A stretch of DNA of 64,000 nucleotides from CALDOK01 sp964481655 (GTDB lineage: Bacteria > Myxococcota_A > UBA796 > JAFGLY01), in assembly GCA_964481655.1 (NCBI GenBank), contig CAYZVO010000012.1:9898-73897 (forward strand), written 5' to 3'. The notes under the pieces are model-generated. The model was not told where the DNA came from. It searched no databases and saw nothing but the letters and a program-made list of their open reading frames with translations. How positions within the stretch are numbered: position 1 is the first letter of the stretch; each line of letters begins with the position of its first letter. Below, piece after piece: positions 8,827 through 17,329 of the stretch. The translations under genes and the position numbers were made by a program.

Positions 8827-9050
8827 AGAGGGCTCCCGTCGGATCTGGTCAAGGATTGGTGACGCTCGAACGAGAAACCTATCACAAGGCAAGCCCGCCG
8901 CGGGCGCGCCGACGCCCACCCGACCGTAACCCGCACCAGAATTTGGGTTTCGCGCAGATATACCAGTGTGGGCATACAGGAACTACGGCGACCTCGTGGC
9001 GCATCCTGGGCTGAGCAGCGGGTTTCCCGGGGGACTCCCCTAGGCGATTC

Positions 9051-9866
9051 TCAGGGTTTTCCCGGATGCCCGGGACGCCAGCCCCAGCGCCGCAGGGCCA
9101 GCTGCCGATCCATCATGGCTTGGATGGCGTCCTGCACGAGCTCATAAACCGCGGTGACCGTCGCGTCGTCATCGGCGGCCTCCGGCGGGTGGGCGTCCAC
9201 CGGGATGGGGGCCCCGACCTCGACCATGGTGCGCACCGGCAGGGGCAGGTGGAAGAGAGGCCCGACGCCGACGCCCCAGGGCAGGCCCAGGAAGATGGGG
9301 AAGGACTCGCTGCGGAAGCGCTCCTTGATCCCCGTCCACTTGGCGATGCGCTCGCCGCGGCTCAGGACGAAGTAGGCCTCGTGGCCGCCCAGGGACATCA
9401 CCGGCACGATGGGCACGCCGTTGCGCAGCGCCAGCCGCACGAAGCCCTTGTGGCCTCCGAAGTCCACCCGGTGGCGTTCCTTCCAGGGCCGGAACGCCTC
9501 GTAGTTGCCCCCGGGCCAGACCGCGACCTTGCGACCGGCGGCGAACACGGCGTCCGCGTTGCGGTGGCTGGCCTTCACCGCGCCGCCCTTGGCCAGCAGC
9601 GGGCCGAGGCCGGGGATGGCCATCAGGCTGTCGTGGGCCAGGTAGTAGAAGCCGTCCTCGCCGTTCATGCGGCGGTGCCACTCGAGCCCCAGCAGCACGG
9701 GCTCGAGGAAGGTGATGCCGGCGTTGTGGTTGCCCACCAGCAGCGCCGGACCAGCCGGGATGTGCTCGATGCCCAGGACCCGCCCGCGCAGGTAGCGGCG
9801 GATGACGTGGCCGATGGGCACGAACTTGTCGATGAGCGCTGTGTCGATGAGGGGAAGCTCTTCCAT
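9051..9866 (-). CDS. Lysophospholipid acyltransferase-family protein (PlsC-like)
   Basis: The 271-aa protein has an acyltransferase layout: LLVGNHNAG with the presumed catalytic His47, then VWPGGNYEAFRPWKE near 116-130, where PGG...E plays the role of the acyl-acceptor motif, and NGVPIVPV (149-156). It would transfer acyl groups to lysolipids at the inner membrane face. Oddly, the usual Asp five residues after the His (HxxxxD) is replaced by Thr52. The motif set is closer to the DAGAT/TMEM68-like branch than to classical PlsC, so the product may be a neutral lipid. It is divergent from the Nif3 gene by 69 bp. Confidence 0.82.
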   Translation of the reverse strand: MEELPLIDTALIDKFVPIGHVIRRYLRGRVLGIEHIPAGPALLVGNHNAGITFLEPVLLGLEWHRRMNGEDGFYYLAHDSLMAIPGLGPLLAKGGAVKASHRNADAVFAAGRKVAVWPGGNYEAFRPWKERHRVDFGGHKGFVRLALRNGVPIVPVMSLGGHEAYFVLSRGERIAKWTGIKERFRSESFPIFLGLPWGVGVGPLFHLPLPVRTMVEVGAPIPVDAHPPEAADDDATVTAVYELVQDAIQAMMDRQLALRRWGWRPGHPGKP

Positions 9867-9935
9867 GGGACGCCCGCCGGGCTAAGGGTGTCAGCGCCGA
9901 TGCTAACCGCCGCGGGCGCCGCGCGAGGAGCTTCC

Positions 9936-10688
9936 ATGCAGCGAGATGAGCTGATTCACTGGCTGGACTTCGTCCTCGAGACCGACGCGTACGGGGACGC
10001 CTCCCTCAACGGCTTGCAGATCGAAGGCAGCGAAGAGATCTCCCGGATCGCCGTGGCCACCGACGCGTGCCAGGCCACCATCGACGGCGCTGTGGCCGCG
10101 GGCGCGCAGCTGCTCATCGTGCACCACGGCCTGTTCTGGGGCCAGTGCGAGGTCATCAAGGGGGCCCACGGGCGCCGGATCCGCGCGGCCATCAAGGCCG
10201 ACCTGAACCTCTACTGCAGCCACCTGCCCCTGGACGCCCACCCCACCATCGGCAACAACGCCCGGCTGGCGGCGGGGCTGGGGCTGGTGGAGCGACGCCC
10301 CTGGGGCGGAGACCCCGCGCGCCCCATCGGCGCCGCCGGCCAGCTCCCCTCACCCATGGCCCCCGCCGCCCTGGCACAGCGCGTCGAGGAGCTGCTCGAC
10401 ACCACGGTGCGCCTGCTGCCCTTCGGTCCCGACCCGATCCGCAGCCTCGGGATCATCTCCGGCGCCGCCGGGAGCATGGTGGACCAGGGCCTGCACGAGG
10501 GCCTCGACGCCGTGCTCACCGGCGAGCCCCGCTACGGTCAGTTCTTCACGGCCGAAGAAGGCGGCATCAACCTGCTCTTCGCCGGCCACTACGCCACCGA
10601 GACCGCCGGCGTGAAGGCCCTGGCCCAGCACATCGAGGACACACACGGGCTACCCTGGGTGTTCCTGGACCACCCCACCGGACTCTGA
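9936..10688 (+). CDS. Nif3-like dinuclear metal-centre protein
   Basis: The start is set by a GAGGAG five bases before the ATG at 9936, giving 250 aa. Metal ligands of the Nif3/YbgI family are present: His63-His64 (IVHHGLFWG), His96 and Asp100 in SHLPLDAH, and His218 with Glu222 in FAGHYATE. The family forms hexameric toroids with a two-metal site. A GTP cyclohydrolase-like role has been proposed, but the true substrate is unsettled. The length matches the short form without the inserted PII-like domain. Seven bases separate it from the chalcone-isomerase-like gene, so they are probably cotranscribed. Confidence 0.93.
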   Translation: MQRDELIHWLDFVLETDAYGDASLNGLQIEGSEEISRIAVATDACQATIDGAVAAGAQLLIVHHGLFWGQCEVIKGAHGRRIRAAIKADLNLYCSHLPLDAHPTIGNNARLAAGLGLVERRPWGGDPARPIGAAGQLPSPMAPAALAQRVEELLDTTVRLLPFGPDPIRSLGIISGAAGSMVDQGLHEGLDAVLTGEPRYGQFFTAEEGGINLLFAGHYATETAGVKALAQHIEDTHGLPWVFLDHPTGL

Positions 10689-10695
10689 GGGTTCC

Positions 10696-11247
10696 ATGCT
10701 GCACAGCCTGCTCTTCGCCGCCCTTCTCAGCGCACCGGCCGAGCCCTGCGAGCTGGCCGGGGTCACGCTCCCCGACAGCATCCAGCTGGGGGGGCAGACC
10801 CTGATGCTCAACGGCATGGGCCTGCGAGAGTTCGTGTTCATCGACATCTACGTGGGGGGCATGTACCTGCCCAGCTTCACCGCGTCGGACACCGAGGCCA
10901 TCACCGCCGACGTGCCCAAGCGCATGGTGATGCACTTCATCTTCTCCGAGGTCAGCCGAGAGAAGATGATCGAGACCTTCCAGGAGGGCCTCGAGAACAA
11001 CCCCGACGCCAAGTCCATGGGCGATCGCGCCCAGCGGCTCTACGCTGTGATGGAGACCTGCCACGCCGGCGATCAGGTCGTGCTGGACTACGTCCCAGGC
11101 CAGGGCCTGGCCATCTACCTCAAGGGCGAGCTGAAGGACACCATCCCCGGCGCCGACTTCATGGAGGCGGTCTGGATGTTGTTCATCGGCCCCGTGCCTC
11201 CCTCGGCGAAGCTCAAGAAGGGCTTGCTGGGCGGCTGTCCCAGCTGA
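10696..11247 (+). CDS. Chalcone isomerase-like exported protein
   Basis: The 183-aa protein begins with a short signal peptide (MLHSLLFAALLSAPA) and contains the bacterial chalcone-isomerase-like core: LNGMGLREFVFIDIYVGG, then YLP, MHFIFSEVSREK and a C-terminal segment ending in FIGPVPPS. Bacterial members are usually periplasmic and lack the plant flavonoid catalytic residues; fatty-acid binding has been suggested for the fold. No function can be assigned with confidence. It lies 7 bp after the Nif3 gene and is followed by a dyad-rich 153-bp gap before a diguanylate cyclase. Confidence 0.85.
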   Translation: MLHSLLFAALLSAPAEPCELAGVTLPDSIQLGGQTLMLNGMGLREFVFIDIYVGGMYLPSFTASDTEAITADVPKRMVMHFIFSEVSREKMIETFQEGLENNPDAKSMGDRAQRLYAVMETCHAGDQVVLDYVPGQGLAIYLKGELKDTIPGADFMEAVWMLFIGPVPPSAKLKKGLLGGCPS

Positions 11248-11265
11248 TCCGGGCGAGGCGCCCAA

Positions 11266-11298
11266 CCTGTGCAGTCTGATCCAAACTGCACAGTTTGG
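11266..11298. promoter_or_regulatory. Overlapping dyads / paired ACTGTGCAGT-like sites upstream of a diguanylate cyclase
   Basis: CCTGTGCAGT (11266-11275) and its reverse complement ACTGCACAGT (11285-11294) match a shared 10-mer ACTGTGCAGT at nine and ten positions, with centres 19 bp apart. They can form a 9-bp hairpin, CTGTGCAGT/ACTGCACAG with a 9-base loop. The second copy is also the core of an 18-bp dyad, CCAAACTG-CA-CAGTTTGG (11281-11298), so two alternative structures compete. This could be a tandem operator for the downstream cyclase gene or a terminator for the upstream gene. There is no long T-tract after it, which favours an operator. Confidence 0.45.
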
Positions 11299-11400
11299 TG
11301 AAAACCGAGGTTCGACCGTGGCCCCCGGTCCACAGAACACCCACAGCTTGCCTGGCTGGGGGGCAGCTGATGGCGTGGAGCTGTCCCAGGCCCCCCCGCC

Positions 11401-12615
11401 ATGAACCGAGCCTACAGCGACGATCCGCGAGCGCACCAGCTGCGCGCCCTGGCGCTGCGTGAGGAGCTCCGGGGGGAGCGGTCCGTCAACGAGATCTGCA
11501 CCCTGATCGCGGGCTGCCTGCTGCCGGTCCTGGCGGTGACCTTCGCCTTTCAGGGCTTCACCGCCAGCTACCTGGCGAACTTCCTGAGCTACCTGCTGTT
11601 CGTGGGCTACACCGGCGGGATGTACCTCCTGCTGCGGCGCGGCCTGCACCACCCTGGGATCAAGTACGCCACCGTGGCGCTGCTGGTGACCCTGGTGAGC
11701 GCCACCATCGCCGGGTACGCGCCCACCTCCGGCTGGGTCCACGCCACCCGCACCGCCACGCTGACCCTGTACTTCGTGCCGCTGGTCATCTCCGGGCTCT
11801 ACCTGCACCCCCGGGTGGCGCTCTTCGCGGGCGCGCTGGCGGCGGCCCAGTACACCGGCCTGTTCCTCTACGCCGCCCTCGGCGCCGGGGCGCCCATCGC
11901 AGAGATGGAGACCTTCGACACCGCGGCCCTGTCCTGGGACGTCCTGGCGGTCATCGCGCCCGGCCTCCTGATCGCGGCGGGCACGGTGGCGGCCCTGACG
12001 CGGCGCTCGCGCTTCGCCCTGCTGCAGGCCGTGTTCTCCGAGGCCAGCCGGACCGAGCTGGAGCGCGTCCGTCAGCGCCTCGAGACCATGGCCTGGCACG
12101 ACGTGCTCACCGGGCTGAACAACCGACGCCGCTTCCAGGAGACCTTCGCCGCCGAGCAGGCCCGGGCCCGGCGCTACCCCGGTGATCTGTGCCTGCTGAT
12201 GCTGGACATCGACAACTTCAAGCAGCTCAACGACGAGCACGGCCACACCACGGGCGACCGGGTGCTGGTGCAGCTGAGCCGCGAGGTCTCGCGCATCATC
12301 CGCGAGACCGACCACTTCGCCCGCTGGGGGGGCGAGGAGTTCACCATCCTCTGCCCGGGCACCGACATCGACGGGGCCCGCCTGATGGCGGAGAAGATCC
12401 GCCAGCACGTCGAGAGCATCGAGCTGCCGGGGCTGCGGCTGGGGCTGAGCGTGAGCATCGGGGTGACCGATCTGGCCCCCGAGGACGAGCTGGATCAGCT
12501 CATCGAGCGGGCCGACAGCGCCCTGTACGCCGCCAAGCGCGCGGGCCGAAACCGGGTCGGGGTGCGCCCCCACCGGGTGCCGCCCCCCAGCGAGCCGCTG
12601 AGGCTGGCGAACTGA
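11401..12615 (+). CDS. Membrane-bound diguanylate cyclase (MASE-like sensor + GGDEF)
   Basis: In this 404-aa protein residues about 30-200 hold five or six hydrophobic segments forming a membrane sensor of the MASE type. A short linker (residues 205-230) leads to a GGDEF domain (about 231-388). It has DVLTGLNNRR, DIDNFKQLND, the active loop GGEEF (310-314) and the RxxD inhibitory site RETD (301-304) five residues earlier. All key residues for GTP condensation to c-di-GMP are present. The first 28 residues are charged and cytoplasmic. A GTG or later start is possible, but ATG 11401 fits. The upstream gap contains a paired dyad that may regulate it. Confidence 0.93.
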   Translation: MNRAYSDDPRAHQLRALALREELRGERSVNEICTLIAGCLLPVLAVTFAFQGFTASYLANFLSYLLFVGYTGGMYLLLRRGLHHPGIKYATVALLVTLVSATIAGYAPTSGWVHATRTATLTLYFVPLVISGLYLHPRVALFAGALAAAQYTGLFLYAALGAGAPIAEMETFDTAALSWDVLAVIAPGLLIAAGTVAALTRRSRFALLQAVFSEASRTELERVRQRLETMAWHDVLTGLNNRRRFQETFAAEQARARRYPGDLCLLMLDIDNFKQLNDEHGHTTGDRVLVQLSREVSRIIRETDHFARWGGEEFTILCPGTDIDGARLMAEKIRQHVESIELPGLRLGLSVSIGVTDLAPEDELDQLIERADSALYAAKRAGRNRVGVRPHRVPPPSEPLRLAN

Positions 12616-12666
12616 CGACCGGGCTCAGCGGGAACCGCGACGGGTGGGCAAACCCCTCCCCTACGA

Positions 12667-13494
12667 CTAGAGGTTCTCCTCGAGCCACTTGTCGGTCTCG
12701 TCGAACAGATCGTCCATGCCCCACAGGGTGACGTTCATGACGGTGTCCGGATCGTCCACCGCGCCCGTGGACTCGCTCCACAGGCCCATGTAGCGGTAGG
12801 CCCCCCAGCTGCCGCTGGCGCCGGGCAGGAACACGTCGATGCTGTAGCTCTGCTCGATGGTGTTGTTGCCGCTCTCGCCGATGCCGGCTTCCTCGATCCA
12901 GGTGCGGGCCAGGATGCCCCAGACCTCGGTGCCGGGCTCGCCGTCCTCGGACAGCTCCACCCAGCGGAAGTCCTTGATCATCTCGTAGGGGATCTCCATC
13001 AGGGAGTTCTTCTTGATGAGATCGTTGTTGGTGCGCAGCACCGTGCAGTCCCGGGTGGGGAAGCAGGAGGGGTCGGTGGGGTCGAGGAAGATGCGCTCGT
13101 ACTGGTCGCGGGAGTTGGGCTCGATGGGGGTCTGGTCGGCCTGGATGATGGCCTGGGCGTGATCCTCGGGGGTGAAGACCGAGCCGGCCACAAGGCCCAC
13201 GCCCAGGGTGTCGGCGGGATCGGTGCCATCGGGCGCGGTGACGCCCACGAGATCGTCGGTGCCGAGCACATCGATCTGGTAGGAGCGGTCCTGGTAGTCC
13301 ACGTCCAGGTCCATGGCGGCGAAGTGCTGCTGCAGGTTGAACATCCCCACCTCGAGCACGCCCTCGTCAGAGGTCTCCCAGTTGCGGAACAGGTAGATGC
13401 TCAGCTCGTTGAGGTCGGTCGGGGCCTCGGGGGGCGGCTTGCAGCCGATGAGGGCCAGGGCGACGACGGGGACGAGCAGGATGCGACGGGACAT
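12667..13494 (-). CDS. Predicted lipoprotein, unknown function (275 aa)
   Basis: The start at 13494 follows GGAGG and encodes MSRRILLVPVVALALIGC, a lipoprotein signal peptide with Cys18 as the lipidated residue. The mature protein is acidic, rich in Asp, Thr and Trp, and has one possible disulfide pair in DPSCFPTRDC. I recognise no family. It probably sits on the periplasmic side of the outer membrane or on the surface. It is divergent from a second lipoprotein gene at 13624, and the 129 bp between them must hold both promoters; the shared layout hints at a common process but the sequences are not obviously related. Confidence 0.82.
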   Translation of the reverse strand: MSRRILLVPVVALALIGCKPPPEAPTDLNELSIYLFRNWETSDEGVLEVGMFNLQQHFAAMDLDVDYQDRSYQIDVLGTDDLVGVTAPDGTDPADTLGVGLVAGSVFTPEDHAQAIIQADQTPIEPNSRDQYERIFLDPTDPSCFPTRDCTVLRTNNDLIKKNSLMEIPYEMIKDFRWVELSEDGEPGTEVWGILARTWIEEAGIGESGNNTIEQSYSIDVFLPGASGSWGAYRYMGLWSESTGAVDDPDTVMNVTLWGMDDLFDETDKWLEENL

Positions 13495-13623
13495 GGGGCC
13501 TCCAGCGTGTGCGTGGCCCCAGCGTAGCCTCGCGACGAGGCGGCGGCGAATACGGGCAGACGCCCCGGGGTTCGGGTATGTTGCCGGCGCCAGCCGCCTT
13601 GTCCTCCCAAGGAGACACCCCCC

Positions 13624-14544
13624 ATGACCAGCCAACGCGTCCTCGCTGCTGCAGCCCTGCTTCTCACCGGCTGCGGCACCTACGCCCTCGAGCTGACCGA
13701 CGACAACAACTTCTTCTTCACCACCTCCCTGACCGCGGACGTGGTGCCCGTGGCCGACTGCCCCGAGGACCTGACCCTGGACTGGTCCGCCCTGAGCAGC
13801 GACCTGCTCGGCCACGAGATGGACCCCACCACCGACATCGACACCATGCGCGTGGTGCGCTTCTACGACCTGGCCCCCCAGGACGTGCTGGACGCCATCT
13901 CCATCAACGAGCTGTCCCAGTCCGACATCTCCGGCAACGTGGACTACACCATCGTCGGCGGCGAGACCGTCGCGGACCTGACCCAGTTCAACTTCAACGG
14001 CACCGGCATCGATCCCGCCACCGAGGTCTGCTCCGAGCTGGGCGCCACCTTCCTCTTCACGGCGCTGACCGGGCTGTACGAGTACCGGATGCTGATGTTC
14101 TTCGAGCCCACCGACGGTGAGACCAACACCGAGGTGCTCATGGACGGCAGCTCCGCGCTGCTCGAGTTCGACGCCGACCTCTCCGCCGGCGGCGTCATCG
14201 AGGTGCCGGGCAAGCGCGACATCAACATCGACTGGATCGGCCTGACCACCGACGGCCAGGGCAACCCCTTCTCCGTCTCCAACATCGATCGTCTGATGCT
14301 CGCCCGCTACGAGCTGTCCATCGAAGAGATGGAGCAGCAGTTCCTGGACCTGCAGATCATCCCCGACGAGATGTACACCGCCGACATCGGCGGCCGCGGC
14401 AACTTCGACCTGGTCGAAGCCCTGGACGCCGACGGCAACGCCTTCGAGAGCTTCGACGGAGAAGGCCTGTGGCTGCTCGGCCTGTTCTGCAGCACCTGCG
14501 CGAATCCCGCGCCGCTGTACCTGGCTGTGATCGAAGCGCGGTAG
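13624..14544 (+). CDS. Predicted lipoprotein, unknown function (306 aa)
   Basis: MTSQRVLAAAALLLTGC is a clear lipoprotein signal with Cys17; AAGGAG lies 8-13 bases upstream of the ATG. The mature part is strongly acidic with many Asp/Thr pairs and beta-strand-like alternation. A late CSTC pair (in LFCSTCAN) could bind a metal or form a disulfide. No recognisable domain. It is probably an outer-membrane or surface protein and is divergently transcribed from the lipoprotein at 12667-13494. Confidence 0.85.
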   Translation: MTSQRVLAAAALLLTGCGTYALELTDDNNFFFTTSLTADVVPVADCPEDLTLDWSALSSDLLGHEMDPTTDIDTMRVVRFYDLAPQDVLDAISINELSQSDISGNVDYTIVGGETVADLTQFNFNGTGIDPATEVCSELGATFLFTALTGLYEYRMLMFFEPTDGETNTEVLMDGSSALLEFDADLSAGGVIEVPGKRDINIDWIGLTTDGQGNPFSVSNIDRLMLARYELSIEEMEQQFLDLQIIPDEMYTADIGGRGNFDLVEALDADGNAFESFDGEGLWLLGLFCSTCANPAPLYLAVIEAR

Positions 14545-14574
14545 GCGCGCTCACCGACGACACCCATGGAGCGC

Positions 14575-14602
14575 TTGCACCGGCGCGATAGCTGGCTATG
14601 AT
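14575..14602 (+). promoter_or_regulatory. Candidate sigma-70-type promoter for the isoprenoid operon
   Basis: TATGAT (14597-14602) is a good -10 element, matching five of six consensus bases. TTGCAC (14575-14580) stands 16 bp before it as a weak -35. Transcription would start near 14609, a few bases before the operator dyad. Confidence 0.5.
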
Positions 14603-14614
14603 TCGGACTCCTTG

Positions 14615-14632
14615 TTTCACGAAAACGTGAAA
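14615..14632. promoter_or_regulatory. Operator dyad TTTCACG-AAAA-CGTGAAA
   Basis: This is a perfect 7-bp inverted repeat around AAAA, ending 8 bp before the ATG of the GbsR/MarR-type regulator and just downstream of a candidate promoter. Size, symmetry and place fit a dimeric winged-helix regulator that blocks its own transcription. It is AT-rich against an extremely GC-rich background, which makes chance occurrence unlikely. It would control the regulator, polyprenyl synthase and squalene/phytoene synthase together. Confidence 0.68.
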
Positions 14633-14640
14633 GTAGAACG

Positions 14641-15213
14641 ATGAGCCCGACCCAAGAGCTGAAGAGCTGGCACGAGCACCCCGCGGTGCAGGGACTGGTG
14701 GAGCAGTTCGGCCTGTTCTTCCAGGCCTTCGGCTTCAAGCGCAACATCGGCCGCATCTGGGCCACGCTGTTCCTGAGCCCGCGGGGGCTGGACCAGGCCG
14801 AGCTGTCCGATCTGCTCGGGCTGAGCGCTGGGCTGATCAGCACCGGGCTGCGGGAGCTCGAGCGCATCGGGGCGGTGCGGGTGACCCACGCCCCCGGCTC
14901 CCGCAAGGCCCTGTACGAGGCCGAACGCAGGCTGCTGCGCACCGTCGCCACGATCCTGACCCGGCGGGACCTCGAGGCCGTGCTGGCCCTGCGCGCCGCC
15001 GTGGTCCAGGCCCGGGTGGCCCTTCCCCGGGGCAGCACCAAGGCCTGGTGCCACGAGCGCCTGGCCCTGGTGGAAGACGTGACCCGCCTCTACGAGAGCC
15101 TGGCCCGCCTGGTGGTCAAGGTCTCCCACGGGCCCGAAGGCGCCATGGGCTCCATCATCCGCGCCCTGCGCAACACCCGAGCCTGGCTGCCCACCCTGGG
15201 CGGCTCGTCCTAG
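14641..15213 (+). CDS. GbsR/MarR-type transcriptional regulator of the isoprenoid operon
   Basis: The 190-aa protein has a winged helix-turn-helix (about residues 35-100): RIWATLFLSPRGLDQAELSDLLGLSAGLISTGLRELE is the recognition region, followed by the wing with RVTHAPGSRKALYEAE. N- and C-terminal helices serve dimerisation, as in the GbsR branch of the MarR superfamily. It probably binds the dyad at 14615-14632 and represses its own operon until a ligand binds; the ligand is unknown. It lies 7 bp before the polyprenyl synthase gene. A MarR-type regulator, CrtR, controls the carotenoid operon beginning with crtE in Corynebacterium glutamicum, a useful parallel. Confidence 0.88.
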   Translation: MSPTQELKSWHEHPAVQGLVEQFGLFFQAFGFKRNIGRIWATLFLSPRGLDQAELSDLLGLSAGLISTGLRELERIGAVRVTHAPGSRKALYEAERRLLRTVATILTRRDLEAVLALRAAVVQARVALPRGSTKAWCHERLALVEDVTRLYESLARLVVKVSHGPEGAMGSIIRALRNTRAWLPTLGGSS

Positions 15214-15220
15214 GAGACCC

Positions 15221-16240
15221 ATGGACTTCCGCGACCGCTTCGCCCGTGCCCGAGAGGCCTGGCTCCCCGGAATCCTGGCCCAGATCGACGACGCCGTGGA
15301 CGGCTCGGTGCCCGCAGCCTCCACCCTGCCAGGGATGGCCCGCTACCACATGAAGACCGGGGGCAAGCGGCTGCGCGCCCTGCTGCCCCTGCTCACCGCC
15401 GAGGCCCTGGGCCGTGACCCCACCGCGCTGGTGCCCCTGGGCGCCGCCTGCGAGATCCTCCACAACGCCACCCTGGTCCACGACGACCTGCAGGACGGTG
15501 ACCGCCTCCGCCGGGGCGAGCCCACCGTCTGGGCCCACTACGGCGCCCCCCAGGCCATCAACCTGGGCGACGCGATGTTCTACTGGACCCTGCTGCTGGT
15601 GCAGCGCCTCGAGGGCCCCGCCGCCCTGCGCGAGGCCGTGGCCGAGCGGGTCCTGCTCGAGACCCTGCGGGTGATCGACGGACAGGAGCAGGAGTTCCAG
15701 CTCAAGTCCCAGCCCCCCTCTCTGGCTGGCTACTTCGCGATGGTCGAGGGCAAGACCTCCGGCCTGTTCGCCCTGCCCATGGCCGGCGCGGCCCTGTTCT
15801 GCGAGGCCGACGAGGCCGTGGTGAACGACCTCTCCGAGGCCGCCCGCCACATGGGCGTGCTGTTCCAGATCCAGGATGACGTGCTCGATCTGTTCGGCAG
15901 CAAGGGCCGCGACATGGTGGGCACCGACATCGCCGAGGGCAAGCGCTCGGTGCTGGCGGTGCGGGCCTTGACGACCCTCCCCCAGGCCGAAGCCGCCTGG
16001 TTCGCAGGCGTTCTCGACGCCCCGCGCGAGGACACCAGCCCCGCCGACATCCAGCGCGCCATCGCCCTCATCCGCGACCACGGCGCCCTGGACTTCGCCC
16101 TGGACGAGCTCGCCCGCCGCCGGGACGCCGCCCTGGCGACCCCCGCGGTGGCCGCCAGCCCGGCCCTGAGCGAGCTGGTGGGCGGCATGTGCGCCGTCTT
16201 CCTGGCCCCCATCGAGCCCCTGCTGGAGTCCCGCTCGTGA
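15221..16240 (+). CDS. Polyprenyl diphosphate synthase (FPP/GGPP type)
   Basis: The 339-aa all-helical enzyme joins isopentenyl diphosphate units onto an allylic diphosphate. The family marks are GGKRLRALL (47-55), the first Asp-rich motif DDLQD (88-92) with following RRGEPTVW, a Lys-Thr-Ser-Gly (KTSG near 178) and the second Asp-rich motif DDVLD (219-223). Ala83 sits five residues before the first motif, so no bulky side chain blocks the pocket there, which is compatible with C20 products; product length cannot be fixed from sequence. It precedes, with a 4-base overlap, a squalene/phytoene synthase that would use its product head-to-head. Confidence 0.93.
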   Translation: MDFRDRFARAREAWLPGILAQIDDAVDGSVPAASTLPGMARYHMKTGGKRLRALLPLLTAEALGRDPTALVPLGAACEILHNATLVHDDLQDGDRLRRGEPTVWAHYGAPQAINLGDAMFYWTLLLVQRLEGPAALREAVAERVLLETLRVIDGQEQEFQLKSQPPSLAGYFAMVEGKTSGLFALPMAGAALFCEADEAVVNDLSEAARHMGVLFQIQDDVLDLFGSKGRDMVGTDIAEGKRSVLAVRALTTLPQAEAAWFAGVLDAPREDTSPADIQRAIALIRDHGALDFALDELARRRDAALATPAVAASPALSELVGGMCAVFLAPIEPLLESRS

Positions 16241-17292
16241 GCCTCGCCGCCGATCGCCGCGCCTGCGTGGCCTTCCTGCCCCAGGTCTCGCGCACCTTCG
16301 CCCTCAGCATCGAGGCCCTGCCCCCGGAGCTGCGGGAGCCGGTGCGGGTGGCCTACCTGCTGTGCCGCATCGTGGACACCATCGAGGACGAGCCGCGGGT
16401 CCCCCAGCCCGAGCGCACCCTGCGCTTCGACACCTTCGAGACCCTGCTGCTGGATGACGGGACCGATCCCAGCCAGCTCGAGCTGCTGTTCCGCAACCCG
16501 GACCCCGCCGATCCCGAGGCCCTGCTCGCCAGCCAGGCCGGGGCGGTCTTTCGCTGCTTCCGGGCCATGCCGGAGCCCACCCGCGACGCCATCCGACCCC
16601 ATGTCCTGGACATGTCCCTGGGCATGCGCATGTACACCCGTCGGGCCGCGGCGCACGGCGGGCTGCAGCTGCGGGACATGCCCGATCTGTCCCGCTACTG
16701 CTACTACGTCGCCGGCACCGTGGGGGAGCTGCTCACCGACCTGTTCGAGCTCACCCAGCCCCAGCTCCCGCCGGAGCAGCGTCAGGCCGTGCACCAGCTC
16801 GCCGCCGACTTCGGCCAGGGCCTGCAGCTGGTGAACATCCTCAAGGATGTGGCCGGCGACATGGAGCGGGGGGTGGTCTACATGCCCCGCAGCCTGATGG
16901 AGCAGCACCAGCTCGAGCCGGCGCAGCTGCTCGAGCCCGGCCGCCGCGACGCCAGCCTGGCCTTGATCCGCGAGGTCGCCGACCACGCCCGGGACAGCCT
17001 CGAGCGCGCCAAGCTCTACGTGCGCCAGTGGCCCCTGCCCCACGGCGAGCCCATCCGCCTGTTCTGCTCGGTGCCGCTGCTGCTGGCCATCGCCACCCTG
17101 GACGAGCTCGAGTCCAGCGAGGACACCCTGCAGCCTGGACGGACACCCAAGATCAGCCGGGCGACGCTGGGGAGCCTGCTGCAGCGGGCGGTGAAGGCCG
17201 CCGGGGACGACGCCGCGCTGGCCGCGCTGCTGGACATGCCCCTCGAGGACCGAGAGGCAGGCCAGGGGCGCTGGGCGAGCCGCTCGATATAG
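16237..17292 (+). CDS. Squalene/phytoene synthase-family enzyme
   Basis: Translation most likely starts at GTG 16237, which overlaps the TGA of the preceding gene (GTGA) and gives 351 aa. The protein shows VSRTFALSIEALP (17-29), the first metal-binding motif DTIED (47-51), YCYYVAGTVGELLTDLF (154-170) and the second motif in NILKDVAGDMERG with Asp204 and Asp208. It would condense two FPP to squalene or two GGPP to phytoene at the membrane. The YVAGTVGxLL region resembles bacterial squalene synthases slightly more than CrtB, but I cannot separate them. No cyclase, hydroxylase or desaturase lies nearby, so the end product (hopanoid, sterol or carotenoid) is open. Confidence 0.9.
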   Translation: MSLAADRRACVAFLPQVSRTFALSIEALPPELREPVRVAYLLCRIVDTIEDEPRVPQPERTLRFDTFETLLLDDGTDPSQLELLFRNPDPADPEALLASQAGAVFRCFRAMPEPTRDAIRPHVLDMSLGMRMYTRRAAAHGGLQLRDMPDLSRYCYYVAGTVGELLTDLFELTQPQLPPEQRQAVHQLAADFGQGLQLVNILKDVAGDMERGVVYMPRSLMEQHQLEPAQLLEPGRRDASLALIREVADHARDSLERAKLYVRQWPLPHGEPIRLFCSVPLLLAIATLDELESSEDTLQPGRTPKISRATLGSLLQRAVKAAGDDAALAALLDMPLEDREAGQGRWASRSI

Positions 17293-17309
17293 GAAATTCA
17301 ATAGGGATT

Positions 17310-17329
17310 AAAGCCCGGACGGGGCCTTT
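17310..17329 (+). terminator. Candidate terminator of the isoprenoid operon
   Basis: AAAG-CCC-GGACG-GGG-C-CTTT can fold into a 7-bp stem with one bulged C, 18 bases after the stop of the squalene/phytoene synthase gene. The T-tract is only three long, so this is tentative. Confidence 0.4.
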
